This document shows positions 1-6,688 of a DNA stretch of 10,454 nucleotides, one piece after another. The DNA is from an uncultured Actinomycetes bacterium. Lineage in GTDB: Bacteria; Actinomycetota; Thermoleophilia; Gaiellales; F1-60-MAGs149. The stretch is taken from contig CAINDT010000234.1 of assembly GCA_903847495.1 (NCBI GenBank), positions 1-10,454 on the forward strand, in the 5' to 3' direction. Numbering within the stretch: the first letter of the stretch is position 1; each line of letters starts with the position of its first letter. The notes beneath the pieces are model-generated. The model was not told the DNA's origin. It ran no database searches and saw nothing but the letters and a program-made list of their open reading frames with translations. The position numbers and the translations under genes were made by a program.

Positions 1-883
1 CCGCCGTCGACGGCGCGCAGGCCAGACGACGCGTGATGTCCGCGGCCACGGCGCTCGAGCGCACGATCGCGAGGGGCTTGAGACCCTTCGCCTTGGCGAC
101 GTCCTCGCTCACGGCGACGACCATCGCGGCACCGTCGGTGACGCCCGGGCTGTTGCCTGCCGTGTGCGTGCCACCCTCGGTGAGGGGGCCGAGCTTGGCG
201 AGCGACTCGAGGGTGGAATCGGCGCGCGGGCCCTGATCCTGGTCGATGACGCGCTCGTTCTTGCGCTCGCGGATCGTGACCGGTGCGATCTCGTCGGCAA
301 ACGCGCCGCTCTCCATCGCGGCGACCGCGCGCTGGTGCGAGCGCAGCGCCCACGCATCGAGCTCCCCGCGCGACTGACCCAACTCGCCGGAGACCTCGTT
401 GGCCTGGTCGTACATCACGCGCTGCGTCCACGGATCGCGCAGGCCGTCATGCAGGACGGCGTCGACGAGATGCTGATCGCCAAAGCGATAACCGGCGCGG
501 GCGCCAAGCGCCATGTACGGCGCGCTCGTCATCGACTCCATGCCGCCAGCCAGCACGATCTGAGCCTCGTCGAGACGGATCAGGTAATCGGCCAGGGCAA
601 TCGCGCGCATACCCGACGCGCAGACCTTGTTGATCGTCTCCGAGCCGCTCTCGACCGGGATGCCCACGCGGGTCGTGACCTGGCGCGCCATCGCGTGCAT
701 CTGGCCGGCCTGGACGACCGTGCCGATGAACGAGTAATCGATATCAGAGGGCGCAACGCCCGCGCGCTCAATCGCAGCCTCCGCAGCGGCGACGCCGAGA
801 TCGACGGCAGTCGCGCCGGCGAGATCGCCACCAAGGCGGCAGAAGGGGGTGCGAGCAGCGCTGACGAGGACGGTACGAGCCAC
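1..883 (-). CDS. Thiolase, acetyl-CoA C-acetyltransferase type (partial; C-terminus beyond left edge)
   Basis: Thiolases condense two acetyl-CoA to acetoacetyl-CoA or run the reverse thiolysis in beta-oxidation; which direction applies here cannot be told. About 294 residues of the usual 390-400 are present. The N-terminus reads VARTVLVSAARTPFCRLGG, the classic thiolase start. INKVCASGMRAI carries the nucleophilic cysteine at residue 88, close to Cys89 of the Zoogloea enzyme. AGGMESMTSAPY, the SHQRA helix and TAGNSPGVTDGAA follow in family order. The catalytic His of the GHP motif and the second Cys lie off the window, so an intact active site cannot be confirmed. Two consensus deviations are visible: GNASGxNDG has become GNSPGVTDG, and the usual MG-TAEN has become MYDQANEV. 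The GTG start at 883 is chosen because GGAGG lies 8 bases upstream and the family N-terminus begins there. It is transcribed divergently from the trp operon. Family certain; substrate not. Confidence 0.93.
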   Translation of the reverse strand, partial: MARTVLVSAARTPFCRLGGDLAGATAVDLGVAAAEAAIERAGVAPSDIDYSFIGTVVQAGQMHAMARQVTTRVGIPVESGSETINKVCASGMRAIALADYLIRLDEAQIVLAGGMESMTSAPYMALGARAGYRFGDQHLVDAVLHDGLRDPWTQRVMYDQANEVSGELGQSRGELDAWALRSHQRAVAAMESGAFADEIAPVTIRERKNERVIDQDQGPRADSTLESLAKLGPLTEGGTHTAGNSPGVTDGAAMVVAVSEDVAKAKGLKPLAIVRSSAVAADITRRLACAPSTA

Positions 884-986
884 GCGAAAAGCCTCCGAGA
901 AAGGTGCCTGCCGCGGGATGCGACAACGGCTGGAGGCTACCACGCGCCGTTTGACAGAAGCCCTGCCTCTTGGCACCCTCTGAGGC
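884..986. other. Divergent intergenic region between thiolase and trp leader
   Basis: This stretch carries the thiolase ribosome-binding site (GGAGG on the minus strand, about 892-896) and the trp promoter near its right end. I found no convincing -35/-10 pair for the thiolase on the minus strand, so its promoter remains unassigned. No protein-like reading frame is evident here; frames open through it lack the codon bias of the neighbouring genes. Confidence 0.6.
951..979 (+). promoter_or_regulatory. Putative trp operon promoter
   Basis: A perfect TTGACA -35 box (951-956) is followed by a 17-base spacer and CACCCT (974-979). CACCCT is a poor -10 overall but keeps the two most conserved positions (A at 2, T at 6). 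Transcription would start around 986-987, at or next to the ATG of the leader ORF, which implies a leaderless leader peptide. GAGG sits only one base before that ATG, too close to act as a Shine-Dalgarno. The -35 is strong evidence; the -10 and start point are inference. Confidence 0.6.
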
Positions 987-987
987 A
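964..987. repeat. Inverted repeat overlapping the trp -10 region
   Basis: TGCCTC (964-969) and GAGGCA (982-987) form a 6-bp inverted repeat with a 12-base spacer, centred on the predicted -10 box and ending on the leader ATG. It could be a repressor operator, but six matching bases in GC-rich DNA is weak evidence and no known operator consensus is recognised. Confidence 0.25.
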
Positions 988-1049
988 TGCGAACGATTCC
1001 GAACGGCGCGTGGTGGTGGTGCATGCCCGGGCGGGATCCTGTGCGCTGA
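987..1049 (+). CDS. trpL: trp operon leader peptide (attenuator peptide, 20 aa)
   Basis: A 20-codon ORF begins ATG CGA ACG and ends GTG CGC TGA. Its peptide starts MRTIPNGA, then has three consecutive Trp codons (TGG at 1011-1019), then CMPGRDPVR. Tandem Trp codons in a short ORF before a terminator and trpE are the hallmark of ribosome-mediated attenuation: when charged tRNA-Trp is scarce the ribosome stalls on them and changes the folding of the RNA behind it. The antiterminator's 5' arm starts at 1025, just beyond the expected leading edge of a ribosome with the first TGG in its A site. The stop codon lies in the loop of the inner hairpin (1041-1056). Start codon choice follows from the predicted promoter, which suggests leaderless translation; there is no properly spaced Shine-Dalgarno. 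The peptide itself probably has no function beyond being translated. Confidence 0.9.
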   Translation: MRTIPNGAWWWCMPGRDPVR

Positions 1050-1078
1050 CGCGCACCGCTGATCCGATTCGCCCGGGC
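1025..1078 (+). promoter_or_regulatory. trp attenuator: antiterminator hairpin
   Basis: The stem can be read base by base. Bases 1025-1033 (GCCCGGGCG) pair with 1070-1078 (CGCCCGGGC). After a 4-base bulge (1066-1069), 1034-1038 (GGATC) pairs with 1061-1065 (GATCC). Inside, 1041-1046 (GTGCGC) pairs with 1051-1056 (GCGCAC) around a TGAC loop. That is about 20 base pairs. Its 3' arm uses 1076-1078, the first three bases of the terminator's 5' arm, so the two structures compete. A ribosome stalled at the first Trp codon leaves 1025 onward free and favours this fold (readthrough). A ribosome that reaches the stop codon covers the 5' arm and favours the terminator. Pairing is seen directly; the mechanism is inferred from known trp attenuators. 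A separate anti-antiterminator of the E. coli 1:2 type is not obvious. Confidence 0.8.
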
Positions 1079-1101
1079 TCCCCAGAGTGGGAGCCTTTTT
1101 T
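1076..1101 (+). terminator. Intrinsic terminator of the trp attenuator
   Basis: GGCTCCC (1076-1082) pairs perfectly with GGGAGCC (1089-1095) around a six-base loop and is followed at once by six T residues (1096-1101). It is a textbook rho-independent terminator, and the only strong one I see in the window. It lies between the leader peptide stop and trpE, which makes it the attenuation site; a terminated transcript from the predicted start would be about 115 bases. Its 3' arm contains GGGAG, a possible ribosome-binding site for an alternative trpE start at 1102. Confidence 0.92.
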
Positions 1102-1131
1102 GTGCCCGCAATCACCTCCAAGAAACCCGAC

Positions 1132-2532
1132 ATGAACCCCACAGAACCCCGACAGAAGCGCCAGCCCACCAAGCGCCCCACCGTGCGCGAGTTGCCGGCT
1201 GATCTGCTCACGCCCGTTGGCGCGTACCTGCGTCTGCGTGATCTCGGGCCGGGCTTTCTGCTCGAGAGCGTCGAGGGTGGCCAGCAGGTGGGCCGCTACT
1301 CGTTCTTGTCGGCTGGGTGTGAGCGGCTCGATCTGGATCTTGCCGGCGAGGATCCGTTTGCGCCGCTGCGCGTGCGGCTCGATGCGCACGCCGACCTGGA
1401 CCTCGAGGGGCTGCCGCCGTTTGCCGGTGGCGCCGTGGGCATGCTCGGGTACGACGCGATCCCGACGTTTGAGCCCACCGTGCCGCTACCCGAGCGCGAA
1501 GACGGCGACCTCGAGCAGCCCGCGTCGTTCCTGATTGCGCCCGTCGTCGTGGCGTTCGACCACGTGCGTGCCACCATCCAGGTGATCGCCCAGCCCGGCG
1601 AGGACGCGCTCGCCGACACGATCATCGAGCGCCTGATGGGCCCCATGCCCGAGGGCGTGCAGCCCGTACCGCCGCTCGTGGCCGGCGGCGAGTCCGTCGG
1701 CGACCTCGACATGGACGAGTACATCGAGCGCGTCGAGATCGGCAAGGACCACATCCGCAAGGGCGACGTCTTCCAGGTCGTGCTGTCGCAGCGCCACCGC
1801 CGTCGCACGCCGCGCAGCCCCGTCGCGATCTACCGCGCCCTGCGGGCCGTGAACCCGTCGCCGTACCTGTTCTTGATCGACCTCGGCGACCGTGCGCTGA
1901 TCGGCGCCTCGCCCGAGACGCACGTGGCGCTGTCGCGCGAGCGCATCGCCGAGCTGCGCCCGATCGCCGGCACGCGGCCGCGTGGTGCCTCTGAGGAAGA
2001 GGACGACGCGCTCGCCGAGGACCTGCTCGCCGACCCCAAGGAGCGGGCCGAGCACATGATGCTCGTCGACCTGGCCCGCAACGACCTGTCGCGCGTGTGC
2101 GACCCCGGCACCGTCCACCCCACGCGCCTGCTCGAGATCGAGCGCTACAGCCACGTGATGCACATCGTCTCGCGCGTCGAAGGGCACCTGCAGGACGAGC
2201 ACGACGCCTTCAGCCTGCTCGCCGCGACGTTCCCGGCCGGCACCGTGTCGGGTGCGCCCAAGGTACGGGCGATGCAGATCATCAGCGCGCTCGAGCCTCA
2301 TCGCCGCGGGCCGTACGCCGGCGCGGTCGGGTATCTCGGCACCGACGGCACGCTCGACACATGCATCGCGCTGCGCACGATCCAGCTGCGCGACGGTGTC
2401 GCCACGCTGCAGTCGGGCGCCGGCATCGTGGCCGACTCCGACCCGGCCGAAGAGCACCGCGAGTGCCTACGCAAGATCGCCGCGCTGCAGCGCGCCGTCG
2501 ATCTGGCCGATGCGGGAGGCTACGGCCGATGA
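1132..2532 (+). CDS. trpE: Anthranilate synthase component I
   Basis: With TrpG it converts chorismate and glutamine to anthranilate, the first committed step of tryptophan synthesis, in the cytoplasm. The 466-residue product shows the N-terminal feedback-site motif LLES (43-46) with RYSF (55-58), then the chorismate-binding domain: LIGASPETHV (256-265), RPIAGTRPRG (276-285), ERAEHMMLVDLARND (304-318), FPAGTVSGAPKVRAM (367-381) and GAGIVADSDP near the C-terminus. The retained LLES serine suggests inhibition by tryptophan, added to attenuation upstream. The start is uncertain. ATG 1132 has no Shine-Dalgarno, while in-frame GTG 1102 lies 8 bases after GGGAG inside the terminator stem and would add 10 residues. 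GTG 1183 is a third in-frame choice. The first 20 or so residues are Lys/Arg/Pro-rich and not family-like under any choice. The stop overlaps trpG by 4 bases. The coupling with a TrpG-like subunit and the trp context exclude PabB or isochorismate synthase. Confidence 0.96.
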   Translation: MNPTEPRQKRQPTKRPTVRELPADLLTPVGAYLRLRDLGPGFLLESVEGGQQVGRYSFLSAGCERLDLDLAGEDPFAPLRVRLDAHADLDLEGLPPFAGGAVGMLGYDAIPTFEPTVPLPEREDGDLEQPASFLIAPVVVAFDHVRATIQVIAQPGEDALADTIIERLMGPMPEGVQPVPPLVAGGESVGDLDMDEYIERVEIGKDHIRKGDVFQVVLSQRHRRRTPRSPVAIYRALRAVNPSPYLFLIDLGDRALIGASPETHVALSRERIAELRPIAGTRPRGASEEEDDALAEDLLADPKERAEHMMLVDLARNDLSRVCDPGTVHPTRLLEIERYSHVMHIVSRVEGHLQDEHDAFSLLAATFPAGTVSGAPKVRAMQIISALEPHRRGPYAGAVGYLGTDGTLDTCIALRTIQLRDGVATLQSGAGIVADSDPAEEHRECLRKIAALQRAVDLADAGGYGR

Positions 2533-3113
2533 TCCGCGTGCTCTTGATCGACAACTTCGACTCGTTCACGTACAACCTCTCGCACGGCTTCTCTGAGGCC
2601 GGTGCCGACGAGGTGATCGTGAAGCGCAACGACGCGATCACCGTCGCCGAGGCCGAGGCCTTGGCACCCACGCACTTGGTGATCTCCCCTGGCCCCGGCA
2701 CGCCCGACGAGACCGGTGTCTCGGCCGACCTGATCAGTGCCTTCCAGGGCCGCATCCCGATCCTCGGCGTGTGCCTCGGCCACCAGCTGCTCGTGCAGCT
2801 GCACGGTGGCGTCGTGGGCGCCGCGCCGCAGCTGGTGCACGGCAAGGCCGACGACGTCTCGCGCATCGCAGACGACCCGCTGTTGAACGGCGTCGACGAG
2901 CGCTTTACCGCTGGCCGCTACCACTCGCTGGCCGCGCACGAGCCCATCCCCGCCGAGCTCGTGGTGACGGCCCGCGCCGACGACGGTACCGTGATGGCCG
3001 TGCGCCGCCTCGACCAGCCCACGCACGGCGTGCAGTTCCACCCCGAGAGCGTGCTCACGCCCGAGGGCGACACGATGCTCGCCGCGTTCCTCGCCCTGGA
3101 GGCCGCCGCATGA
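2529..3113 (+). CDS. trpG: Anthranilate synthase component II (glutamine amidotransferase)
   Basis: This class I glutamine amidotransferase subunit releases ammonia from glutamine and passes it to TrpE. The 194-residue product starts MIRVLLIDNFDSFTYNL, the standard TrpG/PabA opening. It has the oxyanion-loop motif SPGPGTPDETG (53-63), the nucleophile Cys82 in GVCLGHQ, RYHSL (130-134), and the catalytic His171 and Glu173 in GVQFHPES. All three triad residues are present. The length is normal and there is no fusion to TrpE or TrpD. ATG 2529 overlaps the trpE stop (ATGA) and has GGGAGG 9 bases upstream, so translation is probably coupled, which would help 1:1 subunit supply. The family also serves folate synthesis (PabA); dual use with a distant PabB is possible but cannot be seen here. 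Confidence 0.96.
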   Translation: MIRVLLIDNFDSFTYNLSHGFSEAGADEVIVKRNDAITVAEAEALAPTHLVISPGPGTPDETGVSADLISAFQGRIPILGVCLGHQLLVQLHGGVVGAAPQLVHGKADDVSRIADDPLLNGVDERFTAGRYHSLAAHEPIPAELVVTARADDGTVMAVRRLDQPTHGVQFHPESVLTPEGDTMLAAFLALEAAA

Positions 3114-4147
3114 GCACCCCGCTGCACACCGCCATGGTGAAGGTCCTCGGCGGCGAGAACCTGACCGAGGACGAGGCCCGCGCGGCACTCGGCTTCATCA
3201 TGGACGGCGAGGCGACCGCGGCGCAGACCGCCGGGTTCCTCGTGGCCATGAAGGCAAAAGGCGAGACGCCCGTCGAGATCGCCGGCTGCGCACGTGCCAT
3301 GCGCGAGCACGCGATTGCCGTGCGGCCGCAGCGCACCGACCTGGTCGACACGTGTGGCACGGGCGGCGACCACACCGGGTCGTTCAACATCTCGACCGCC
3401 GCCGCGCTCGTCGCCGCGGGTGCGGGCGCGGGCGTGGCCAAGCACGGCAACCGCTCGATCTCCTCGAAGTCGGGCAGCGCTGACGTGCTCGAGCAGCTCG
3501 GCATCCCCGTCGAGGTGCCGGCCGAGGCCGTCGCCGCGATGATCGACGAGCACGGCTTCGGCTTCCTCTACGCGCCCAGCCACCACCCCGCCATGCGCCA
3601 CGCCGGCCCGGTCCGCCGCGAGCTCGCGATCCCGACGATCATGAACCTGCTCGGCCCGCTCGCCAACCCCGTCGAGACGCCGTTTCAGATCATCGGCGTG
3701 CCGCGCCTCGAGCTCGTCGAGCCGATGGCGCAGGTGATGCAGATCCTCGGCATCCAGCACGCGCTGATCGTGCACGGCGACGGCGGCTTCGACGAGATCA
3801 CGCCCTGCAGCACCACGACCATCGCCGACGTGACGCAGGACGGGATCACCATCTCGACGTTCGACCCGGCCGACCACGGCATCGCCCGCGCCGACCTCGA
3901 CGCGCTCAAGGGCGGCGGCCCCGAGGAGAACGCGGAGATCATCCGCCGCGTGCTCGCCGGCGAGCCGGGCCCGCCGCGCGACGCGGTGCTCCTCAACGCC
4001 GCCGCCGCGCTCGTCGTGTGCGGCCAGGCCGACGACTTCGACGCGGGCCTCGCCCGCGCAGCAGCATCAATCGACACAGGACAGGCGCAGCGCGTCCTCG
4101 ACGCCGTGGGAGCGTCGGCGCGCGCCGCAACAGGAGGAGCAGCCTGA
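3110..4147 (+). CDS. trpD: Anthranilate phosphoribosyltransferase
   Basis: It transfers phosphoribosyl from PRPP to anthranilate, giving N-(5-phosphoribosyl)anthranilate, the second step of the pathway. The 345-residue product has the usual length for a stand-alone TrpD. The glycine-rich PRPP motif GTGGD is at 83-87 within DTCGTGGDHTGSFNIST, and KHGNRSISSKSGSADVLEQLG (from 111) contains the anthranilate/PRPP-binding stretch. Downstream, HHPAMRHAGPVRRELAIPT and MNLLGPLANP are conserved family segments. The ATG overlaps the trpG stop by 4 bases and has GGAGG 7 bases upstream. No fusion or truncation is seen. Confidence 0.97.
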   Translation: MSTPLHTAMVKVLGGENLTEDEARAALGFIMDGEATAAQTAGFLVAMKAKGETPVEIAGCARAMREHAIAVRPQRTDLVDTCGTGGDHTGSFNISTAAALVAAGAGAGVAKHGNRSISSKSGSADVLEQLGIPVEVPAEAVAAMIDEHGFGFLYAPSHHPAMRHAGPVRRELAIPTIMNLLGPLANPVETPFQIIGVPRLELVEPMAQVMQILGIQHALIVHGDGGFDEITPCSTTTIADVTQDGITISTFDPADHGIARADLDALKGGGPEENAEIIRRVLAGEPGPPRDAVLLNAAAALVVCGQADDFDAGLARAAASIDTGQAQRVLDAVGASARAATGGAA

Positions 4148-4869
4148 TGGGCTATCTGCAAGAGATCGGGGCATGGACGCAGCGCGAGGTCGAGCGACGC
4201 CGGGAGACCCGGCCGTTTGCCGGAGCACTGCACGAGCCCGGCCGCGTGAAGGTGATCGCCGAGATCAAGCGCGCCTCGCCGAGCGAGGGGCCGATTGCGC
4301 CCAACGCCGACGCCGCTGAGGTGGCACGTCGCTACGAGGCCGGCGGTGCCGCCGCGATCTCGGTGCTGACGAGCGGCAAGGACTTCGCCGGCTCGCTGCT
4401 CGACCTCGCGAAGGTGCGTCAGGTCACCGACCTGCCGCTGCTCTGCAAGGACTTCTTCGTCGATCCGTACCAGGTCGTCGAGGCGCGCGCCCACGGCGCC
4501 GACGCGATCCTCGTGCTCCTGGCGCTCGTCGAGGACTCGCTCGCCCAGGACCTGATCCAGGCCGCCGAAGACCACCAGATGGACGTGCTCTGCGAGGTGC
4601 ACAACGAGGCCGAGCTGCGCCGCGCGCTCGATCTCGGCTGCCCGCTGATCGGCGTGAACGCGCGCGATCTGAGCACGCTGTCGGTCGAGCCAACCGACCA
4701 GCGCCGCCTGCTCGGCGCGGTGCCGGCCGGGTACATCAGCGTGGCCGAGTCGGGCGTGACGTCGCGCGCCGATCTCGACGCCGCCGGTGCCGCCGGTGCC
4801 TCGGCCGCGCTCGTCGGTACGGCCCTGATGCGCAACCCCGACCTGCTCGAGGAGCTGACGCGCCCGTGA
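4147..4869 (+). CDS. trpC: Indole-3-glycerol phosphate synthase
   Basis: It closes the indole ring, converting carboxyphenylamino-deoxyribulose phosphate to indole-3-glycerol phosphate with loss of CO2 and water. The 240-residue TIM barrel keeps all recognised catalytic residues: Glu39 and Lys41 in AEIKRASPS, Lys101 in LCKDFF, Glu150 in CEVHNEAEL, Asn171 in GVNARDL, and Glu201-Ser202 in AESGV. These correspond to the Glu, Lys, Lys, Glu, Asn, Glu-Ser set of the Sulfolobus enzyme. The N-terminal helix before the barrel is short, so the protein is at the small end of the family, but nothing essential is missing. The ATG overlaps the trpD stop by one base (TGATG), with AGGAGG 9 bases upstream. 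It is a separate enzyme, not the TrpC-TrpF fusion of enteric bacteria. Confidence 0.97.
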   Translation: MGYLQEIGAWTQREVERRRETRPFAGALHEPGRVKVIAEIKRASPSEGPIAPNADAAEVARRYEAGGAAAISVLTSGKDFAGSLLDLAKVRQVTDLPLLCKDFFVDPYQVVEARAHGADAILVLLALVEDSLAQDLIQAAEDHQMDVLCEVHNEAELRRALDLGCPLIGVNARDLSTLSVEPTDQRRLLGAVPAGYISVAESGVTSRADLDAAGAAGASAALVGTALMRNPDLLEELTRP

Positions 4870-5471
4870 CCCTCGTGAAGATCTGCGGCATGACGAACGC
4901 CGACGATGTCGACCAGGCCGTCGCGGCCGGGGCCGACATGATCGGGTTCGTGCTCGTGCCGTGGTCGCCGCGCGCCGTCGACCTCGACGCCGTGCGGAAG
5001 CTGCGCCGCCACGTGCCGCGCGGCATCGAGGCCGTGGGCGTGTTGGCCGACGAGACCGCCGGCTACGCCGCGCAGGTGCTCGAGGTGGCCGAGCTCGATC
5101 GCGTGCAGGTCTACGGGCCGCACGTCACGGAAACGCGCGAGGTACTGGGTGAGCGCGCGCTCGTCGGGTATCGCCTGCCCGCCGACGAGATCGGCGCCGA
5201 CGATCCGGTGCTCCTCGACCGGGCGTTTGGCGCTGAGCCGACGGCCGAGGAGTTGGCCGCGCACTGGGACGTGGTGGCCGAGCTTGGCCGCGCAGGGCGC
5301 CGCGTCGTGCTCGCCGGTGCGCTCTCGCCCGACAACGTCGCGGCCGCCGTGAGCGCCGCTCAGCCCTGGGGCGTCGACGTGGCGCGCGGAGTGGAGCGCG
5401 AGCCCGGGATCAAGGATCATGATCGAGTCTCGGCGTTTATCGCCGCCGCGCGCGAAGGGAAGGCAGCATGA
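4866..5471 (+). CDS. trpF: Phosphoribosylanthranilate isomerase (divergent)
   Basis: It should isomerise N-(5-phosphoribosyl)anthranilate to the deoxyribulose form, the step between TrpD and TrpC. The 201-residue product begins VTLVKICGMTNADDV with the catalytic Cys7, and has Arg36 in SPRAVD, as in the Thermotoga enzyme. Asp118 (LLDRAF) is the best candidate for the catalytic acid, and Asp171 (GVDV) is kept. Several usually firm motifs are changed: QLHG is QVYG (81-84), the GGTG loop after the catalytic Asp is absent (FGAEPTAEE instead), LAGGL is LAGAL (149-153), and SSGVE is ARGVE (173-177). Position and ends of the protein still identify it as TrpF. The GTG start overlaps the trpC stop by 4 bases, with GGAG about 11 bases upstream. 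Streptomyces and Mycobacterium use PriA for this step instead, so a dedicated gene is a lineage clue. Activity is inferred. Confidence 0.9.
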   Translation: MTLVKICGMTNADDVDQAVAAGADMIGFVLVPWSPRAVDLDAVRKLRRHVPRGIEAVGVLADETAGYAAQVLEVAELDRVQVYGPHVTETREVLGERALVGYRLPADEIGADDPVLLDRAFGAEPTAEELAAHWDVVAELGRAGRRVVLAGALSPDNVAAAVSAAQPWGVDVARGVEREPGIKDHDRVSAFIAAAREGKAA

Positions 5472-6688
5472 GCAGCACCGACACCGCCCAGCACGGAACC
5501 CCCGCCGACGCGTATCCGCCCGACGACATGGGCCGCTGGGGCGAGTTTGGCGGGCGCTTCGTGCCCGAGACCGTGATGGCCGCCCTCGACGAGCTCGAGG
5601 CCGGCATGAACGAGGCCTTCGCCGACCCCGCGTTCCACGCTGAGCTGGCGCTGCTGGCCCGCGACTTCGTGGGCCGCCCCACCCCGCTCTACCTCGCCGA
5701 GCGCCTGACCGAAGACGTCGGTGGTGCACGCATCTGGCTCAAGCGCGAGGACCTCGCGCACACCGGCGCCCACAAGATCAACAACGCGCTCGGCCAGGCC
5801 GTCATCGCCAAGCGCCTCGGCAAGCAGCGCATCGTCGCCGAGACCGGCGCCGGCCAGCACGGCGTCGCCACCGCCACCGCCTGCGCGCGCTTCGGTCTCA
5901 AGGCCGTCGTCTACATGGGCGAAGAGGACATGCGCCGTCAGCGCCCCAACGTCGTGCGCATGAAGATGCTCGGCGCCGAGGTGATCCCCGTGACAAACGG
6001 CGCGGGCACCCTCAAGGACGCGCTGAACGACGCCATCCGCGACTGGATCGCCAACGTCGAGGACACGCACTACCTGATCGGCACCGCCGCCGGCCCGCAC
6101 CCGTACCCGTACCTGGTGCGGCGCCTGCAGGCCGTGATCGGCGAGGAGTCGCGCGGGCAGATGCTCGATCGCGCCGGCCGCCTGCCCGACGCCGTCGTGG
6201 CGTGCGTTGGCGGCGGGTCTAACGCGATCGGCATCTTCCACTCGTTCCGCGACGACCCCGTGCGCCTGATCGGTGTCGAGGCCGGCGGCACCGGTGGCGC
6301 ACTGCACGCGCGCTCGCTGAGCGGCGGCAAGGTGTCGATCCTGCACGGCTCACGCTCGTACGTGCTCTGCGACGACGACGGGCAGGTCGTCGAGACGCAC
6401 TCGATCAGCGCAGGCCTCGACTATCCGGGCGTCGGTCCCGAGCACGCGTACCTGCACGCGACCGGCCGCGCGGAATTCATCGGCGCCACCGACGACGAGT
6501 CGCTCGTGGCGTTCGACCGCCTCTGCCACCTCGAGGGCATCATCCCCGCGCTCGAGACCAGCCACGCACTGGTGATCGCCGAGCGCATCGCGCGCGACCT
6601 TGGCCCCTCCGGCGACGTGCTCGTCGGCCTGTCGGGCCGCGGCGACAAGGACGTCGACCAGATCGCGGCCCGCCGGGGCATCGAGTGA
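5468..6688 (+). CDS. trpB: Tryptophan synthase beta chain
   Basis: This PLP enzyme joins indole and serine to make tryptophan, receiving indole through a tunnel from TrpA. The 406-residue product shows RWGEFGGRFVPET (23-35), REDLAHTGAHKINNALGQ with the PLP lysine at 103, AETGAGQHG (124-132) with catalytic Glu125, the phosphate-binding GGGSNAIG (248-255), and GRGDKD (390-395). The Lys-Glu spacing of 22 residues equals that of E. coli Lys87/Glu109. The first 20 or so residues are an unstructured-looking extension. The motif set is that of the ordinary TrpB1 type that pairs with TrpA, not the stand-alone TrpB2. The ATG overlaps the trpF stop by 4 bases, with a purine-rich AGGGAAGG just upstream. 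Confidence 0.98.
   Translation: MSSTDTAQHGTPADAYPPDDMGRWGEFGGRFVPETVMAALDELEAGMNEAFADPAFHAELALLARDFVGRPTPLYLAERLTEDVGGARIWLKREDLAHTGAHKINNALGQAVIAKRLGKQRIVAETGAGQHGVATATACARFGLKAVVYMGEEDMRRQRPNVVRMKMLGAEVIPVTNGAGTLKDALNDAIRDWIANVEDTHYLIGTAAGPHPYPYLVRRLQAVIGEESRGQMLDRAGRLPDAVVACVGGGSNAIGIFHSFRDDPVRLIGVEAGGTGGALHARSLSGGKVSILHGSRSYVLCDDDGQVVETHSISAGLDYPGVGPEHAYLHATGRAEFIGATDDESLVAFDRLCHLEGIIPALETSHALVIAERIARDLGPSGDVLVGLSGRGDKDVDQIAARRGIE

Noticed and set aside
1087..1131. GTG 1087 as the start of trpE
   Set aside because: It lies in the terminator loop and would translate the hairpin and T tract (GAFF); no ribosome-binding site is free there.
164..1135. Long plus-strand open frame across the thiolase and leader region
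   Set aside because: It lies antisense to the thiolase, is Arg/Ala/Asp-rich with no family motifs, and runs through the trp leader and terminator; it is a GC-rich shadow frame.
1486..2457. 323-codon minus-strand open frame opposite trpE
   Set aside because: It is exactly antisense to a well-conserved gene, has no recognisable domain, and has the composition typical of GC-rich shadows.
2918..3877. 319-codon minus-strand open frame opposite trpG/trpD
   Set aside because: Same reasoning: full overlap with conserved genes, low-complexity Arg/His/Val composition, no motifs.
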